Positions 1 through 10,477 of a stretch of DNA of 64,000 bases are shown in pieces. A program made the translations under genes and the position numbers. The stretch lies in the NCBI GenBank assembly GCA_023105745.1, contig JALGQZ010000009.1, positions 38,261,359-38,325,358 on the forward strand, written 5' to 3'. Positions within the stretch are counted from its first letter, which is position 1, and each line of letters begins with the position of its first letter. This DNA comes from Austropuccinia psidii (Eukaryota; Basidiomycota; Pucciniomycetes; Pucciniales; Sphaerophragmiaceae). Below the pieces are notes generated by a model. It was not told where the DNA came from. It searched no databases and saw only the letters and a list, made by a program, of their open reading frames with translations.

Positions 1-2
1 TT

Positions 3-230
3 CCTTTAAGGAACCCAACTCCTTTAACTGTGCCCCCTGTGGAACAGAATGAAGACAGAAAGATAAAGAAAGTCATTAAAGAAAGGAGACTTAGGGGTAT
101 AAATCAAAGAGAATATCTTGTCAGATATAGAAATCCAGTACATGAAGATGAATGGATGGCAGAATCAGAAATACCTGACTCAGATAAACTCTTAAGAAGA
201 TTTAGACATGAAAGAAGGACACAAGCCTGA
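3..230 (+). CDS. Ty3 pol C-terminus with chromodomain, element D (5' truncated by window edge)
   Basis: The frame is open from the window start to the TGA at 228-230. It encodes the last ~75 residues of a Ty3-type integrase. A basic stretch (KIKKVIKERR) leads into EYLVRY, then HEDEW and a basic tail (RRFRHERR), the order seen in chromodomains that end chromovirus integrases. In that family the domain steers integration to chromatin. Closely similar endings occur in this window at 10114-10341 and, frameshifted, near 14750-14940, so three related copies are present. A polypurine tract and an LTR follow directly, as expected for a pol end. The start lies left of the window; the GTG at 30 is not a real start. 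Confidence 0.85.
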   Translation, partial: PLRNPTPLTVPPVEQNEDRKIKKVIKERRLRGINQREYLVRYRNPVHEDEWMAESEIPDSDKLLRRFRHERRTQA

Positions 231-295
231 ATATGTCTATAAATGTGCTTTATATTACTTGATCTGAGTAATGTGAAGAGGTTGGACAGTGGACA

Positions 296-371
296 TTAAC
301 CCCCTTTTGGGGCCTTATTCTTTTATCACTAATAAAATTATAGTACAATTTTATTTTTTGGTGGGAGGGAA
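296..371 (+). other. Post-pol hairpin and polypurine tract of element D
   Basis: After the pol stop comes TTGGACAGTGGA, then a small hairpin CCCC-TTTT-GGGG (301-312). A purine run GGTGGGAGGGAA (360-371) abuts the LTR. Such a tract primes plus-strand DNA synthesis and marks the following LTR as a 3' LTR. Element B has the same TTGGACAGTGGA followed by a larger hairpin. Confidence 0.7.
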
Positions 372-2292
372 TGTGAGCCTTGAGGTATATTTTACATACC
401 CAAATAGGCCACAATTATCTTAAAAAGAAATTTTGAATTATGCAAAACTCATAAGTCATGCATATATCCAAAATTCATCATTTTCAATTTCAGAAAAGAT
501 GAATAACTTTTTATTGAGTAAGTAAATCCATGGATTTAAGACCAGATTTGGATTCTACACAAAAATTCACCTAGGGTAGCTCCATAGAGTGAATAAGCTC
601 AATTTAAGTATTTGAGGTGGTAAAATGGAAAATACTTCAATACCACATCATTAATACCACATAAAAGATCCGTGAAAATTTTTGTTTTTCTTGATTTTTA
701 GCCAAAATAATGGGAAAGTGAGAAATCCCATGTTACATATACACTAAGAATAGTGTTATGCATGTTTTGAGCACTTAATATCATGGTATTCTTACATGGA
801 CTTTTGGTACACCCATAGTGGATATCTCACTTTAAGCTTAAATTACTATTTTGACGTAAAAATTAGGCAAGGGGGACAAAAGACATCAAAGAGAGCCAGG
901 GTACCCAACTTCTGAGGCCTCAGAGGCGTGGATAGCTCCAGAGCATGGATCCATGGCTCATCTTGGCCCAACTGGTAAACTAAAACTCTTTGGGAACTTG
1001 GTTACCAAGTTACACCTACTGTAATCATAAGAAAAATAGCAAATAACCTGCTATTTTGACGTGCCAAGGAGGTAATAAGCTACTTAGACTCCTGTAACCA
1101 CGTCAATTCTTGATTACTTTCCATGACTAGACCCTAAAAGAGTAATTAAACCCTTTTAGGATCCATATTCATTGATTTACCTCATAGCAACCAGCAAAAT
1201 ACTGCTATTTGCAATTCTACGTAGAAATAAGGTAAAAACCTCAAAAATTCATTAAAAATACAATTCTTAATGAATCGTTCTGAAACTTTCAGGACCAATG
1301 GAGAACTGTATTATCTATGGTACAACAAAAAAGAATTATGGTTTTACTAGTAAAATTCAAAGTTTTACTTACAGTCCATTTTTGACCATTCTACGTGAAA
1401 CACTGAATCTTCAAAAATTCACAGTAATTACAACCTGTGATGAAATTGGCAATAACATTGATAACTTTGAGAAATCAATGATTATTTTAGAATAAAAGAA
1501 GATTTACAGATGTTACTCCTTTTATTCTTAACCATATTGGGGTTGGTAGTCACGTAAAAGCATCAATTAAGTAATTATGATAATCTTACGTGACAACAGA
1601 TGATGCAATCATTAATCCAAAAGGGTTTATTGTTTTCTCACTCACTGGTTTTTCAGTTTGCTCCATGGCACGCCTCTGTGAGCTGTTGTTGACTTAAAAG
1701 AAGCCTCTTCTTGCTGTTTTTTCCGTATCATCATCTTATCAATTTATTAAATCATTATTACCAACAAGTAAGTATTAGTTAAAGCTATTCTTAAGTGTTT
1801 TAAATCTTTCAAAATCATCCAGAAAGACGTGAAATCATAGAATCCAACTATATTCTGTTGTAATACTGTTATAAATCCTTTTGATCCCTTAAATCCACAA
1901 TTCCACGTCAAATTTCTCTACTCTTACCTATCAATAAGTTCTTTGGAGTATTAGTGAGTCATTTATTCTTAATTCTTAAATTTTTTCTCTAGTAATAGTT
2001 TTCTTCAAGAATTATATTTATAATTATTCTTGCAAAAGATAATTATATATTAAAATAATTTTATTATTTTAATAAAGAAGTTTTTATTATTAAATTCTTC
2101 TTGTAATTGATTCTTGTAGACAATTACTTGCTCACTGTTAAAATCACTAGTAGTGCTTAACACGTGAAAGAAATAATTTTTAATTATTTAATTGTGGTTA
2201 TAATAATACTTTATTATTATATTTCATAAGAACCGACATAGTACTGTTGATTAATATTAATATTATCATCAGTTTCATAGTCACATCTTACA
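372..2292 (+). repeat. 3' LTR of element D (LTR family A)
   Basis: Begins TGTGAGCCTTGAGG right after a polypurine tract and ends CATCTTACA, the TG...CA form of LTRs. It can be followed along most of its length beside the LTR at 15083-16974; both share the start, an ATTCATTAAAAATACAATTC stretch and the end. It is related to, but distinct from, the two LTRs of element B. No ORF in it looks real. Confidence 0.8.
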
Positions 2293-3287
2293 GAATCAGA
2301 GTGATTGGAATCACAAAGGGAAGTCAGCCTTGAACTCATCTTCAAGTCAAAATTTCAAAGTCAAGACCAACAGAATTATGGACAATTGCAAGTCAGCAAG
2401 ACAATTATGGCAATTTGGAACTGCAAGAATGAGTTGAATCAAAGAAAATAGGAGTGAAAAATAAAGAAAACACTGTTTCATAGGCCAAATTGGCCATTTT
2501 CATACATTTGCGCACTTTTGTGCATTTTGCGCATTTTGGCTTCATTCTTCTTCAAAACATCAAAATCAATGTTTTATTCCATTCTTCAGCAAAATATGCC
2601 ATTTTGACCATATTGGAATTTTTGCGCATTTGGCGTCATTTCTCTTCAAAACCTTCAAAAACCCATTTTTATTCAATTATTCATCAAATATGCCATTTTA
2701 ATGATATGGGCATATTTGCGCATTTTGCGCATTTATGGCTATTTCAACTTCAAATCATATGAAAAAGGCAAAAACACCAATTTCAATCAAAAATCATCAA
2801 AAACTTCATTATCTTGCATTTGCGCATTTTGGCCATTTTGACCAAAAAATCCATAAAACAACAATTTTGAGGAGTAATTCAAGGACTTCTGAAATGGTCC
2901 AAGAAAGCAAAAAAAGCCAATTTGGCCCAATCTCCAAATGAAGACAAAATTGATGGAATGGCAGTGGGTTCTTAGGACATGGACCTGAAATCACTTTTTA
3001 TCATTAGCCATGAGGACTCAAGACAAAATGAGTGAAGAACTCTGCAATGAGAAGAAGATAAAAGAAATAGCAGAAAAGTTGATGAAGTGAAGACAGTTAT
3101 GAAGTGAAGAAGAATCAGAATCAAGACAAAGAAGAAGGACATACAAGTTATGAAGCTGAAAGGGGTTGAAATTATGATTGATGAAGAGGAACTTTGAGAG
3201 ATGAAAATTGGGAATCGGGGGGAAGAACAAATCAGTTGATCTTATCAAGAGTCATTACTTTTATGGTGCTCAGAGCTCACCACTTTC
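2293..3287 (+). other. Non-coding 3' internal region of element C
   Basis: No coding potential is recognisable in this ~1 kb. The first half holds a tandem repeat (listed separately); the second half (about 3000-3250) is purine-rich (GAAGAAG type). It lies between the end of element D's LTR and the polypurine tract of LTR C. I read it as the 3' untranslated part of element C, cut on its left by insertion of element D. Confidence 0.5.
2495..2860 (+). repeat. Tandem repeat of about 100 bp with TTTGCGCATTTTG core
   Basis: The core TTTGCGCA recurs near 2508, 2616, 2714 and 2819, a spacing of about 98-108 bp. Between cores there are shared stretches such as ATGCCATTTTGA and CTTCAAAAC. CpG in the core is notable in this CpG-poor DNA. 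The units are diverged. Confidence 0.6.
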
Positions 3288-3300
3288 AAGAGGGGGATAA
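3288..3300 (+). other. Polypurine tract of element C
   Basis: AAGAGGGGGATAA abuts the LTR start at 3301, the usual plus-strand priming site arrangement. It indicates that the LTR is a 3' LTR rather than a solo LTR. Confidence 0.6.
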
Positions 3301-4016
3301 TGTCACAGCCATGGAGACAGGCAGGGCATTACCACTCATTACTAATGGAGAATCTTCAAACACCTAATCAGCAAGGGGTTTCATGGAAGATTCACCAAAT
3401 ACAGTTCCAATCCTCAATACAGGCAAAGCCCAAATACAGGATTCACCAAATACAGGCCTGTCCTCAATACAGGTGCAAATACCTGTATTGATTCAAATAA
3501 CTGTATTGGATACACCAATACAGTTTCACATCTCAAATACAGGTTCCTCAATCATACAGTCATGGTTTCTCAACACTCAAACTCCAGGCTGGCACTTTTT
3601 CACCTATACCAGCCCCCTTTCACCCACCTGGGGGTTTTTCCCCCAGTTAATTAAAATATTGGATTTATGATTTAATATTATTTTATTTGTCATTAAGAAA
3701 TATTATTTTATTAATTATTAAGTTAGTCTTTGCCTTCCCTCACCTGTTCAGTAGAGTCCTGGTGGCCATATCCTTTATTAACCCTTTTCTCTTTTCTGAA
3801 CAGGTTGAAACAGTGGTACAGGATTCTTTGTGGTTGGCTCTTTACTATTGCTTTTGTTTTTTCTCTCATATCTTTTAATTCTTATTATTTTATTACTAGG
3901 AATTTATCCTCTTATTTCATTACTCTTATCAATTGAGGATTTTATTCTGAGCCCTCCATAAGTAAGTCTGTTCACTGAGTTCCAGGCCCTCTTCATTTAG
4001 AAGAGCTCCTGTGACA
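3301..4016 (+). repeat. LTR of element C (family C), 716 bp
   Basis: Starts TGTCACAG and ends CTGTGACA, a perfect 8-bp terminal inversion. It interrupts an RT reading frame that resumes at 4017. Its middle (about 3390-3550) is packed with AATACAG(G)/CTGTATT words. Its last third matches the GC-rich LTR at 61.7-63.4 kb: a CACCTGGGG...CCCCAGTTAATTAA block, a ...GAACAGGTTGAAACAGT... block and a ...CCAGGCCCTCTTC... end. The two are therefore one LTR superfamily with a size difference. Confidence 0.75.
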
Positions 4017-4472
4017 GAAATTATTGAGAATTATCACACACTGTGGTATTGATGGGTATCTTGGAATGCCCTTTGGGATTGAAAATTCTCCATCTCATTA
4101 TCAAAGAATGATCAATACAATCTTCCCCATAAAGTTATCTGAAATATGGCCAATTACCTATATTTATGATACAATTATATGGTCAGACTCATGGTCTTGT
4201 CACCTTGAAAGACTTTCAAGAGTTGTTGAAAAAGAGGCAGGAGTAAATATGAACATACAACTCAAGAAATTCAATTGTGGCTTTGAAGAGCTAAAAGCAT
4301 TTGGACATATTGTTTCTGGCTTAAGCTTGGGTATTGACATAAATAAAGTAGCAGCAGTGTTACTTAAGCCAATAACCCAGAATGAATGAAAATGTTTTTT
4401 TTCTTGGATTTTCCACCTAATCCAGGAAAAACTTGACATATTTTGCAATTATAGCCAAAGTCACTCTATAGA
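4017..4472 (+). pseudogene. Reverse transcriptase fragment of element A (decayed)
   Basis: Reading from 4018, the frame gives the RT palm region: GMPFGIENSPSHYQRM matches the Ty3 consensus around the fourth RT block. The catalytic YIDD box has become YIYDT (about 4155-4170), losing the first aspartate. The frame then meets a stop at 4387-4389 and continues decayed to the insertion of element B. After B is removed with one copy of the ACATG duplication, the frame runs into the RNase H region at 12665, so this is the same pol gene. The N-terminal RT half is not in the window because element C is inserted here. Confidence 0.85.
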
Positions 4473-4477
4473 ACATG
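4473..4477. other. Left target-site duplication of element B (ACATG)
   Basis: ACATG precedes the LTR start at 4478; ATATG (12660-12664) follows the second LTR. One C-to-T difference. Removing one copy plus the element restores the pol frame of element A. Confidence 0.8.
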
Positions 4478-6625
4478 TGTGAGCCTATGAGGTATGTATA
4501 ACATACCCATAAGGCCACAAATGATTTTATATACAGCTGATTTAGCCTTCAACAGATGTTTAAATTGAATTTAAAATAAAAAATAACAAAAAATAAGTAT
4601 AGCTTTTTTTTGATAAACAAAGTTATAAATATTATTTCATTTTTGGATTCTACACCAAAAATGACCTAGGGTACACCCATAGGATATTATACCAAAAAAT
4701 CTTATTTCTTATGTTATCGGAAGATTTAAGAATCTCACAGTACTAACATAACTTTTTTAATATTTTTCAAAATTGTTAAATCTAAGCTTAGATAAGCATA
4801 AATTTAAAGTTGCATAAGGTTTATGCAAACTTACCAAGATTTTAGTTAAAATTGAGCTGTTGTGTATATTTACTGAATTGATTAAGGATTTGCCATACAG
4901 AATTTAAATCCTGTGTGAGCTCAATTTAGAAGTGTTTAAGGCCATAGTATTGATTTAAATAAATAAAAGGTCAAAATCCATGCAAAAAGGTGGGACAAAG
5001 GAAAAAGACCAAACAGAGCTGGGGTACCCAACTTTTTGGATCTGCATTAAGGTTGTCAACCTGTATTGGAGGATTTTCAACCTTATTTAAGCTTCAAGAT
5101 TAGACTTTGATCCAACCTTAAATTTTAAACTGGTTTTATCCCAATTTGGACAGGAATTTCAAGCTGCCAAAGGGTAAATCCCAATATGCAGGCTTGAAAT
5201 CGAAGCTTTCAGACCTGTCAAAGCCTAAATAAGCTTAAAACGTTAAGGCTATAAGCATTAAAACCTTATCAAAAGTTAAGGTTTAGTGTGTATTTCTATT
5301 TTACATGGAGAAATAGCAATAACCTCAAAAATTCATTAAAAATTGAATTCTTAATGGATTTTCTTGAACATTTCACACAGCTTACAATTTAGTATTCTTT
5401 ATATCTAAATTAAATCTTAAATATCTTTTATAAACCAATCTCCTGAGTAATTAGCCTGGAAAGCTACTCTTTTAGTTATACTTAAAGAAAATTAAGATGT
5501 CTTTAAAAATCAATGAAAAGTGAGTTTAAGAGATTTCTGCCTGAAACTCTATTTTTAAGTTGCTCATGTGATTCACTTTAATATAAATAAACGTAGCTTA
5601 TATTAAAACTCAAAATAATTAGCTTAAATGAGAATTAAAGCTACTTGGAGTTAAGAATAACACTGATTACTTTAAATTGGAATTACAAATAAGTTACCTT
5701 AAGTTAAGAACCTTATTTTTAAGCTTGGTTTTTCAGTTTGACCTGAGCACGCCCTATATATCCATTATTAATCATGAGGGCTGCTCTGTAGACATAAAAA
5801 GAGTCTTTTCATCACTGTTTTTGTCCATCATCAATTATCAAAACAATCATATTAGACATTCAAACAGGTAAAGTTTTATTATATATAAAATCTTATTGTT
5901 AAAATATTTATCAAGTATTTTATTCTTTCTAGATCTTAAATTAAAGAATTGAAAACATAGAAATTAGATTATTGTTGTAATCACCTATAATATATTTTAT
6001 TTTAAAAAATTATTGTCTTTAAAATATCTTTCAAAATCCACAAATTCCTCTCAAAAATTATTTAATCATAATTTTTATTATATAAAGTTGTTTTATCTTA
6101 AAAATATTGATTTTTGGTGTGTTTTGAACTTATAATTATTATTTAATATAATATCTGTTTTGTTTGACTTTGTGTGTGAAATAAATATTATAAGTACTTT
6201 TTCTCTAAAGTTCTATAATTTTTTCTCTATTATTAGTTTTTTTATATAGAATATTTCTATTAAAATTATTTCTGCACAGTGTGTGTTATAATTCTTTTAT
6301 ACATAATATTTATATATTCTTTATAAGTGGTCAAATATCTATATTCCCCATTTGTAATTGTCTCATTAAGAGCTTTACAGTTCTTATTGTTATAATTGTC
6401 AGTGACTATAACAATAATAGAATCATTATAATATATTATAATTATTACTATTTTTCATTATTATTTTATATAATAATGATTAAATTTATTTTTTATATAA
6501 TGTTTAATAATTATATTCAAATTGGTGGTTATAATATTCTATTATATTTTATTTTTCTATTGAGGACAGTCATAGTACTCTTGATATTGTTACTATTATC
6601 AAGGGTTTCATAGACAAACGTTACA
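4478..6625 (+). repeat. 5' LTR of element B (family B)
   Basis: Starts TGTGAGCCTATGAGG and ends AACGTTACA. It pairs with 10478-12659 along the whole length. A TATA-like run, GACATAAAAAG (about 5790-5800), precedes TCTTTTCATCACTG and may be the core promoter; the same block lies near 11820 in the other LTR. ORF-like stretches in it (for example 6281-6613) are AT-rich low-complexity translations and not genes. Confidence 0.85.
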
Positions 6626-7282
6626 TTTGGGGCTTGGCTGTGATTCTAACCAATTTTTGAGACGTAAATCATATTATAGACCTTATTTTACTGTTTTTTG
6701 ACATAAAATTGTCATATTTACTTTAACATTGGCTTTTTTGGGACTAATCCCTTATAAAAAATCTTTATAATATTAATAAACTTGTTTTTTCTTAAGAATA
6801 TTGTTTGAAACAATATACAATTGAGTCACTTGGAATAAATTTCTTTTGTCTAACTAGTGGCTCTTTCACATCAAAGACTTGAAATTCATTCTTTCAGTTA
6901 TTCTAGTATAAAGTGAATAATAAAACCATTTGGATTAATAACTTATTAGCTGCAAAATTATTATTTCTTTAGGGAAAATATAAAATCAAATAAAAACCTT
7001 AAAAGTTAAAAATCTTTACTAAAAACACTTTTTCTTTAATCTTAGGTATTTCCAATCAGTTGAGTTGAAAAGTTATTTTTATTGTTTTGTAAAATAACTT
7101 ATATTTTTTTTTTCTAGTGTTATCTATCAGAGAAAGTTCTTTAGGCTCTGAAGCCTCAGAGTCTAGTATTGAAATTCAAACTAGCCCAGCACCAAGGGGT
7201 TTAATTACCAAAGAGCCCCTTAAAGGTCCAGCAGGTGAATTCAATCCATTTCTTAGTCTTCATTGCTTTATATTGATGTGAA
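6626..7282 (+). other. PBS-like site and leader of element B
   Basis: Two bases after the LTR comes TGGGGCTTGGCTGTGATTC (6628-6646), in the place of a tRNA primer site; it lacks the T-arm word GGATTCGAACC, so the primer is unknown. The leader is AT-rich with no gene until a pyrimidine run ending TTTCTAG (about 7101-7117), which looks like a 3' splice site. From about 7125 to 7277 the sequence is suddenly open and protein-like (SSIEIQTSPAPRGLITKEPL), ending just before the gag ATG at 7283. Confidence 0.45.
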
Positions 7283-8952
7283 ATGACTCCTACTAGAAGT
7301 GGAAGTAATTACTCCATCCAATCAAATGGATCTGGACCAGGACATTCAAGTCAAAAATTCAAAAGACAAGAATGTAAGCCCAGAGGAGAGGCACAAATCG
7401 AAGATACCAGAACTTCCACCAGTTCCCAAAGGTTAGCCATCACCTTTAAAACTCTTATTGAGAGTCCAGAAGCTGAAATAACTGCTATTGCTGTTGTTAG
7501 AACTGAATCACTTTCAACAGGAAACAATAGAGATATACCAGTCTCAGTACAAGAACTGGTTTATGGCAGCAAAACAGCAAGAGTGGTAACTTCTCCCAAG
7601 TCTTTTGATAGGCACCATGAACTCATATCTTCAAGTGAAGAAGTTCATGGGGCCAGAAAAGACAGAGAAATTTCTGAAGGGTTGGACACTCATGTCTTGC
7701 AAAGGACAAGTCCAAAATATAGAAGCTTGGTTGAAAAACCAAAGCATGTTATCAGAGGACCAGAAGAAGAAGTTGGCCCTAGGGAAGGAAAACAGCCCAG
7801 TGGAAGCTCCCCAAGCCTCCACAAGAAAAAATATGCCTCAACAAGTGCCAAAAAAGCCCAAGAAAGCCCCAAAGACCAACCAGAAGGGCAAGAAAAAGGC
7901 AAAGGGAAACGCTAAGCCCAAGTGGAACAAGCATTACCTGCAGAACTACAGGATTCCAAAGAAAGAGAAGACAGCCATGGAAAATGTGTTCAATATGGAA
8001 AGAACTATGATGGAATACAAAAACAAGGAAGAGGAAAGATTGCACCAATCCTTTCCAAATAAATAGACCTTTTAAAGCTTGTAAACCAAATTGAAACCTG
8101 TAATAAAGAAATTATAACAAAGTTTAAAACATTTGAGTATATCCAAAAAAAATTGGGTAATGAGATACTACAATTGAAAGAGTCACAAAAGACCATTATT
8201 GGCCTTGAAAATGTTAATAACGACAATATTTTGTCTTTGGCCCAAATTTGTGCAAGAATTGGGTCTAAGGTTACCTTACTCAATCAACCAGATGACAATT
8301 CCATTTCTGTTATAACTAGACAGTTAAAAGAATTAAGAATACAAGTTCAAAGCTTGGAAAACTGAACTGGGCACAATGAAGCTCTTTTCCAAGAGCAATT
8401 GGAAAAAAGTGATAAAGAAAGACTTGAATTTAAAGAAGATATTCAATCAAGTATTAATAATATATCACTGAAGAATGATTTGCCAAGACAGTCTACACCA
8501 ATTCTTGAAATAAATATGCTAAACTTGAATGATGACTTAAATCATACAATTTCAAGTAATGCAGAAGTGAGGACTGCTTGCAATTTTAAAGACATTACAA
8601 GATTAGAGGAATGACCAACCTTCCATGGTGAAGGGGAATATAATCATATGGAATTTATGAAAAAAATTGATATGTTTAAAGAAGATTTTAACATACCAGA
8701 TGAATACATAAGTGCCAGATTATTTTGATTGTTTACCAAATCAGCAAAGAAATGGTATTAAAGAATGAGACAAGACCATGGTTAACATTCTTGGCCTTGG
8801 TGGAAAGAACAAATTATTTCAAAATGGGCAAATGATTCCTGGAGATTTAAAATGGAGAATTCTTTTGAAGAAGCCTTTTTAATATTGAGAGGGACAGGCC
8901 CATGTCCTGGTTTCTTAAACAAAAGGACAGATTAACTGCCCTTCATCCTGAT
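7283..8952 (+). pseudogene. Gag of element B (decayed, fused to integrase)
   Basis: Starts at ATG 7283 (MTPTRSGSNYS). A single frame can be followed to about 8875 with at least six nonsense codons: 7913, 8064, 8363, 8612, one near 8727 and more near 8760-8785. The N-terminal ~250 residues are hydrophilic and low-complexity. A coiled-coil-like stretch follows, then a capsid-type domain (about 8615-8890) with EGEYNHMEFMKKIDMFKEDF, SWPWWKEQI and FKMENSFEEA. A slip in a T run near 8875 moves the frame, and NIERDRPMSWFLKQ continues in the frame of the integrase. The zinc knuckle is absent. The product would be the particle protein of a retrotransposon. Confidence 0.85.
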
Positions 8953-9976
8953 GTAAGATTCCATTTATTTGATGGTATCTTATATCATAGATCTAAAAAC
9001 AAATGTGTCATGGTCCTGTGTAGTAGAATGTTAATTAACACAATACTGCTAGAATGCCATGATAAAACTTATTCTGGACATTTGTCTGAAGAAAGAACAA
9101 TGGAAAGAATTAAGACGTGTCCCTGGTGGCCATCTTGGAGAAAAGATGTCATTGAGTACTGTCATGGTTGTGATAGATGCCAAAAAGCCAATCAAGCTAC
9201 TGGTAAAAGATTTGGTTTGATGATTCATATCCAAGAACCAAGTACCCCATGGGAAGTGGCTCATATGGATTGGGTAACTGCCTTACCACCTGGAGGTGAT
9301 AAAAGTTACAATGCACGTCTTGTCATTGTAGACAGATATAGCAAAAAAACCAATCTTTTTACCATTTCATAAAAATGACACAGCTATGGATACAGCTCTT
9401 TTTATTTGGAATAGAGTCATATCCCATACTGGTCTCTCTAAAAATATCATTAGTGATAGAGACCCAATATTTACATCAGCCTTATTGACTAATTCTCATA
9501 AGGTTTTGGGTACAAAATTAACATTCTCAACAGCATACCATCTGCAAACAGATGGGTTAGCAGAAAGAATGATACAAACCCTTGAGGACATGATCAGAAT
9601 ATTTTTTGCTTATGGCCTGGGGTTTAACAATTCTGATGGCTTTACCCAGGGTTGGTGTACTCTTATACAAGCATTGGAATTAGCCTACAAGACCTCCATC
9701 CATGCTTCAACAGGCAAAACTACTGCAATGTTGGAAAAACTATGGAATCCTAAACTTCCAGTTGATACTTTGAAGAAAGATTTAGTTTATATTCATCCAA
9801 CTGCTTCAAGCTTTAAGCTATTGCTTGATAAAGTAAGGCATCATGCAAATCAAATAATGAATGGTGCCTTTGAATATGCTAAGCAAAAATGGGATAAAAG
9901 TCATAAAACCCCAGAATTCAAAATAGGGGACTTGATACTAGCTTCAACCTTGAACTTTATTAAAGGTCCAAAATAA
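8953..9976 (+). pseudogene. Integrase of element B (frameshifted)
   Basis: The frame 8902-9372 crosses at about 8952 from gag (LTALHPD) to the region just upstream of integrase (RFHLFDGILYH). It then shows the HHCC zinc module (H-D-K-T-Y-S-G-H ... C-H-G-C-D-R-C) and the first catalytic aspartate in HMDWVTALP. A +1 shift near 9365 separates it from 9386-9976, which carries the second aspartate (ISDRDPIF) and the catalytic glutamate (TDGLAERM). The GPY/F-like end region (KIGDLILASTLNF) follows and ends at a stop. Integrase inserts the element DNA; this copy cannot make one full-length protein. Confidence 0.88.
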
Positions 9977-10113
9977 TTGAAAGATTCCTTTGCAGGACCA
10001 TTTGTTATTAAATCCTTTAATGGGAAAAATTCGGTACAAGTAGAAAACAAACATCCAACTTTTCTTGTTAGTCTGGTAAAGCATCACACTTTAAGTGATA
10101 AGGAATATTTCCT

Positions 10114-10341
10114 TTGAGAAATGAAACACCCTTAGAAGTACCTCCACTTTCTCAGAGTGAAGATACAAAAGTAGTAAAAGTCTTGAAAGAAAGAAGACTT
10201 ACGGGAAAAGATGAAGGAGAATACTTGGTCAGGTACATAAATCCACAACATGAAGATGAATGGATTGTAGCAGAAAAGATACCTGATTCCCAAATGTTTC
10301 TCAGAAGATTCAGACATGAGAGAAGACCAATTCCTCAATAA
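10114..10341 (+). pseudogene. Chromodomain end of element B pol
   Basis: The frame encodes VLKERR, EYLVRYINPQHEDEW and RRFRHERR, the same chromodomain-type ending as at 3-230. It follows about 137 bp of integrase-linked sequence after the stop at 9976 (9977-10113 still reads as SFAGPFVIK and KHPTFLVSLVKHHT in shifted frames). It targets integration to chromatin in chromoviruses. It ends at TAA 10339-10341, 136 bp before the 3' LTR. Confidence 0.8.
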
Positions 10342-10389
10342 AACATCTGAATTGTGTGCTTTACATACTTGAAAGTATAAGTAGAGAGG

Positions 10390-10477
10390 TTGGACAGTGG
10401 ATGATACCCCCCCCCAATTAACTTGGGGGTATACTATTAGAAGAAAATTGTGGTACATTTTTCTTTGGTGATAGGAA
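10390..10477 (+). other. Post-pol hairpin and degenerate polypurine tract of element B
   Basis: TTGGACAGTGGA is followed by a hairpin with arms TACCCCC (10405-10411) and GGGGGTA (10425-10431). GGTGATAGGAAA (10466-10477) abuts the LTR where element D has GGTGGGAGGGAA, so the polypurine tract is partly eroded. Confidence 0.6.

Noticed and set aside
3687..3936. Two overlapping ORFs in LTR C
   Set aside because: Both are short, in different frames and within the LTR; no family resemblance.
6281..6613. Hydrophobic 110-codon ORF that might be a membrane protein
   Set aside because: It is in the 5' LTR of element B, made of AT-rich low-complexity DNA, and is broken in the partner LTR.
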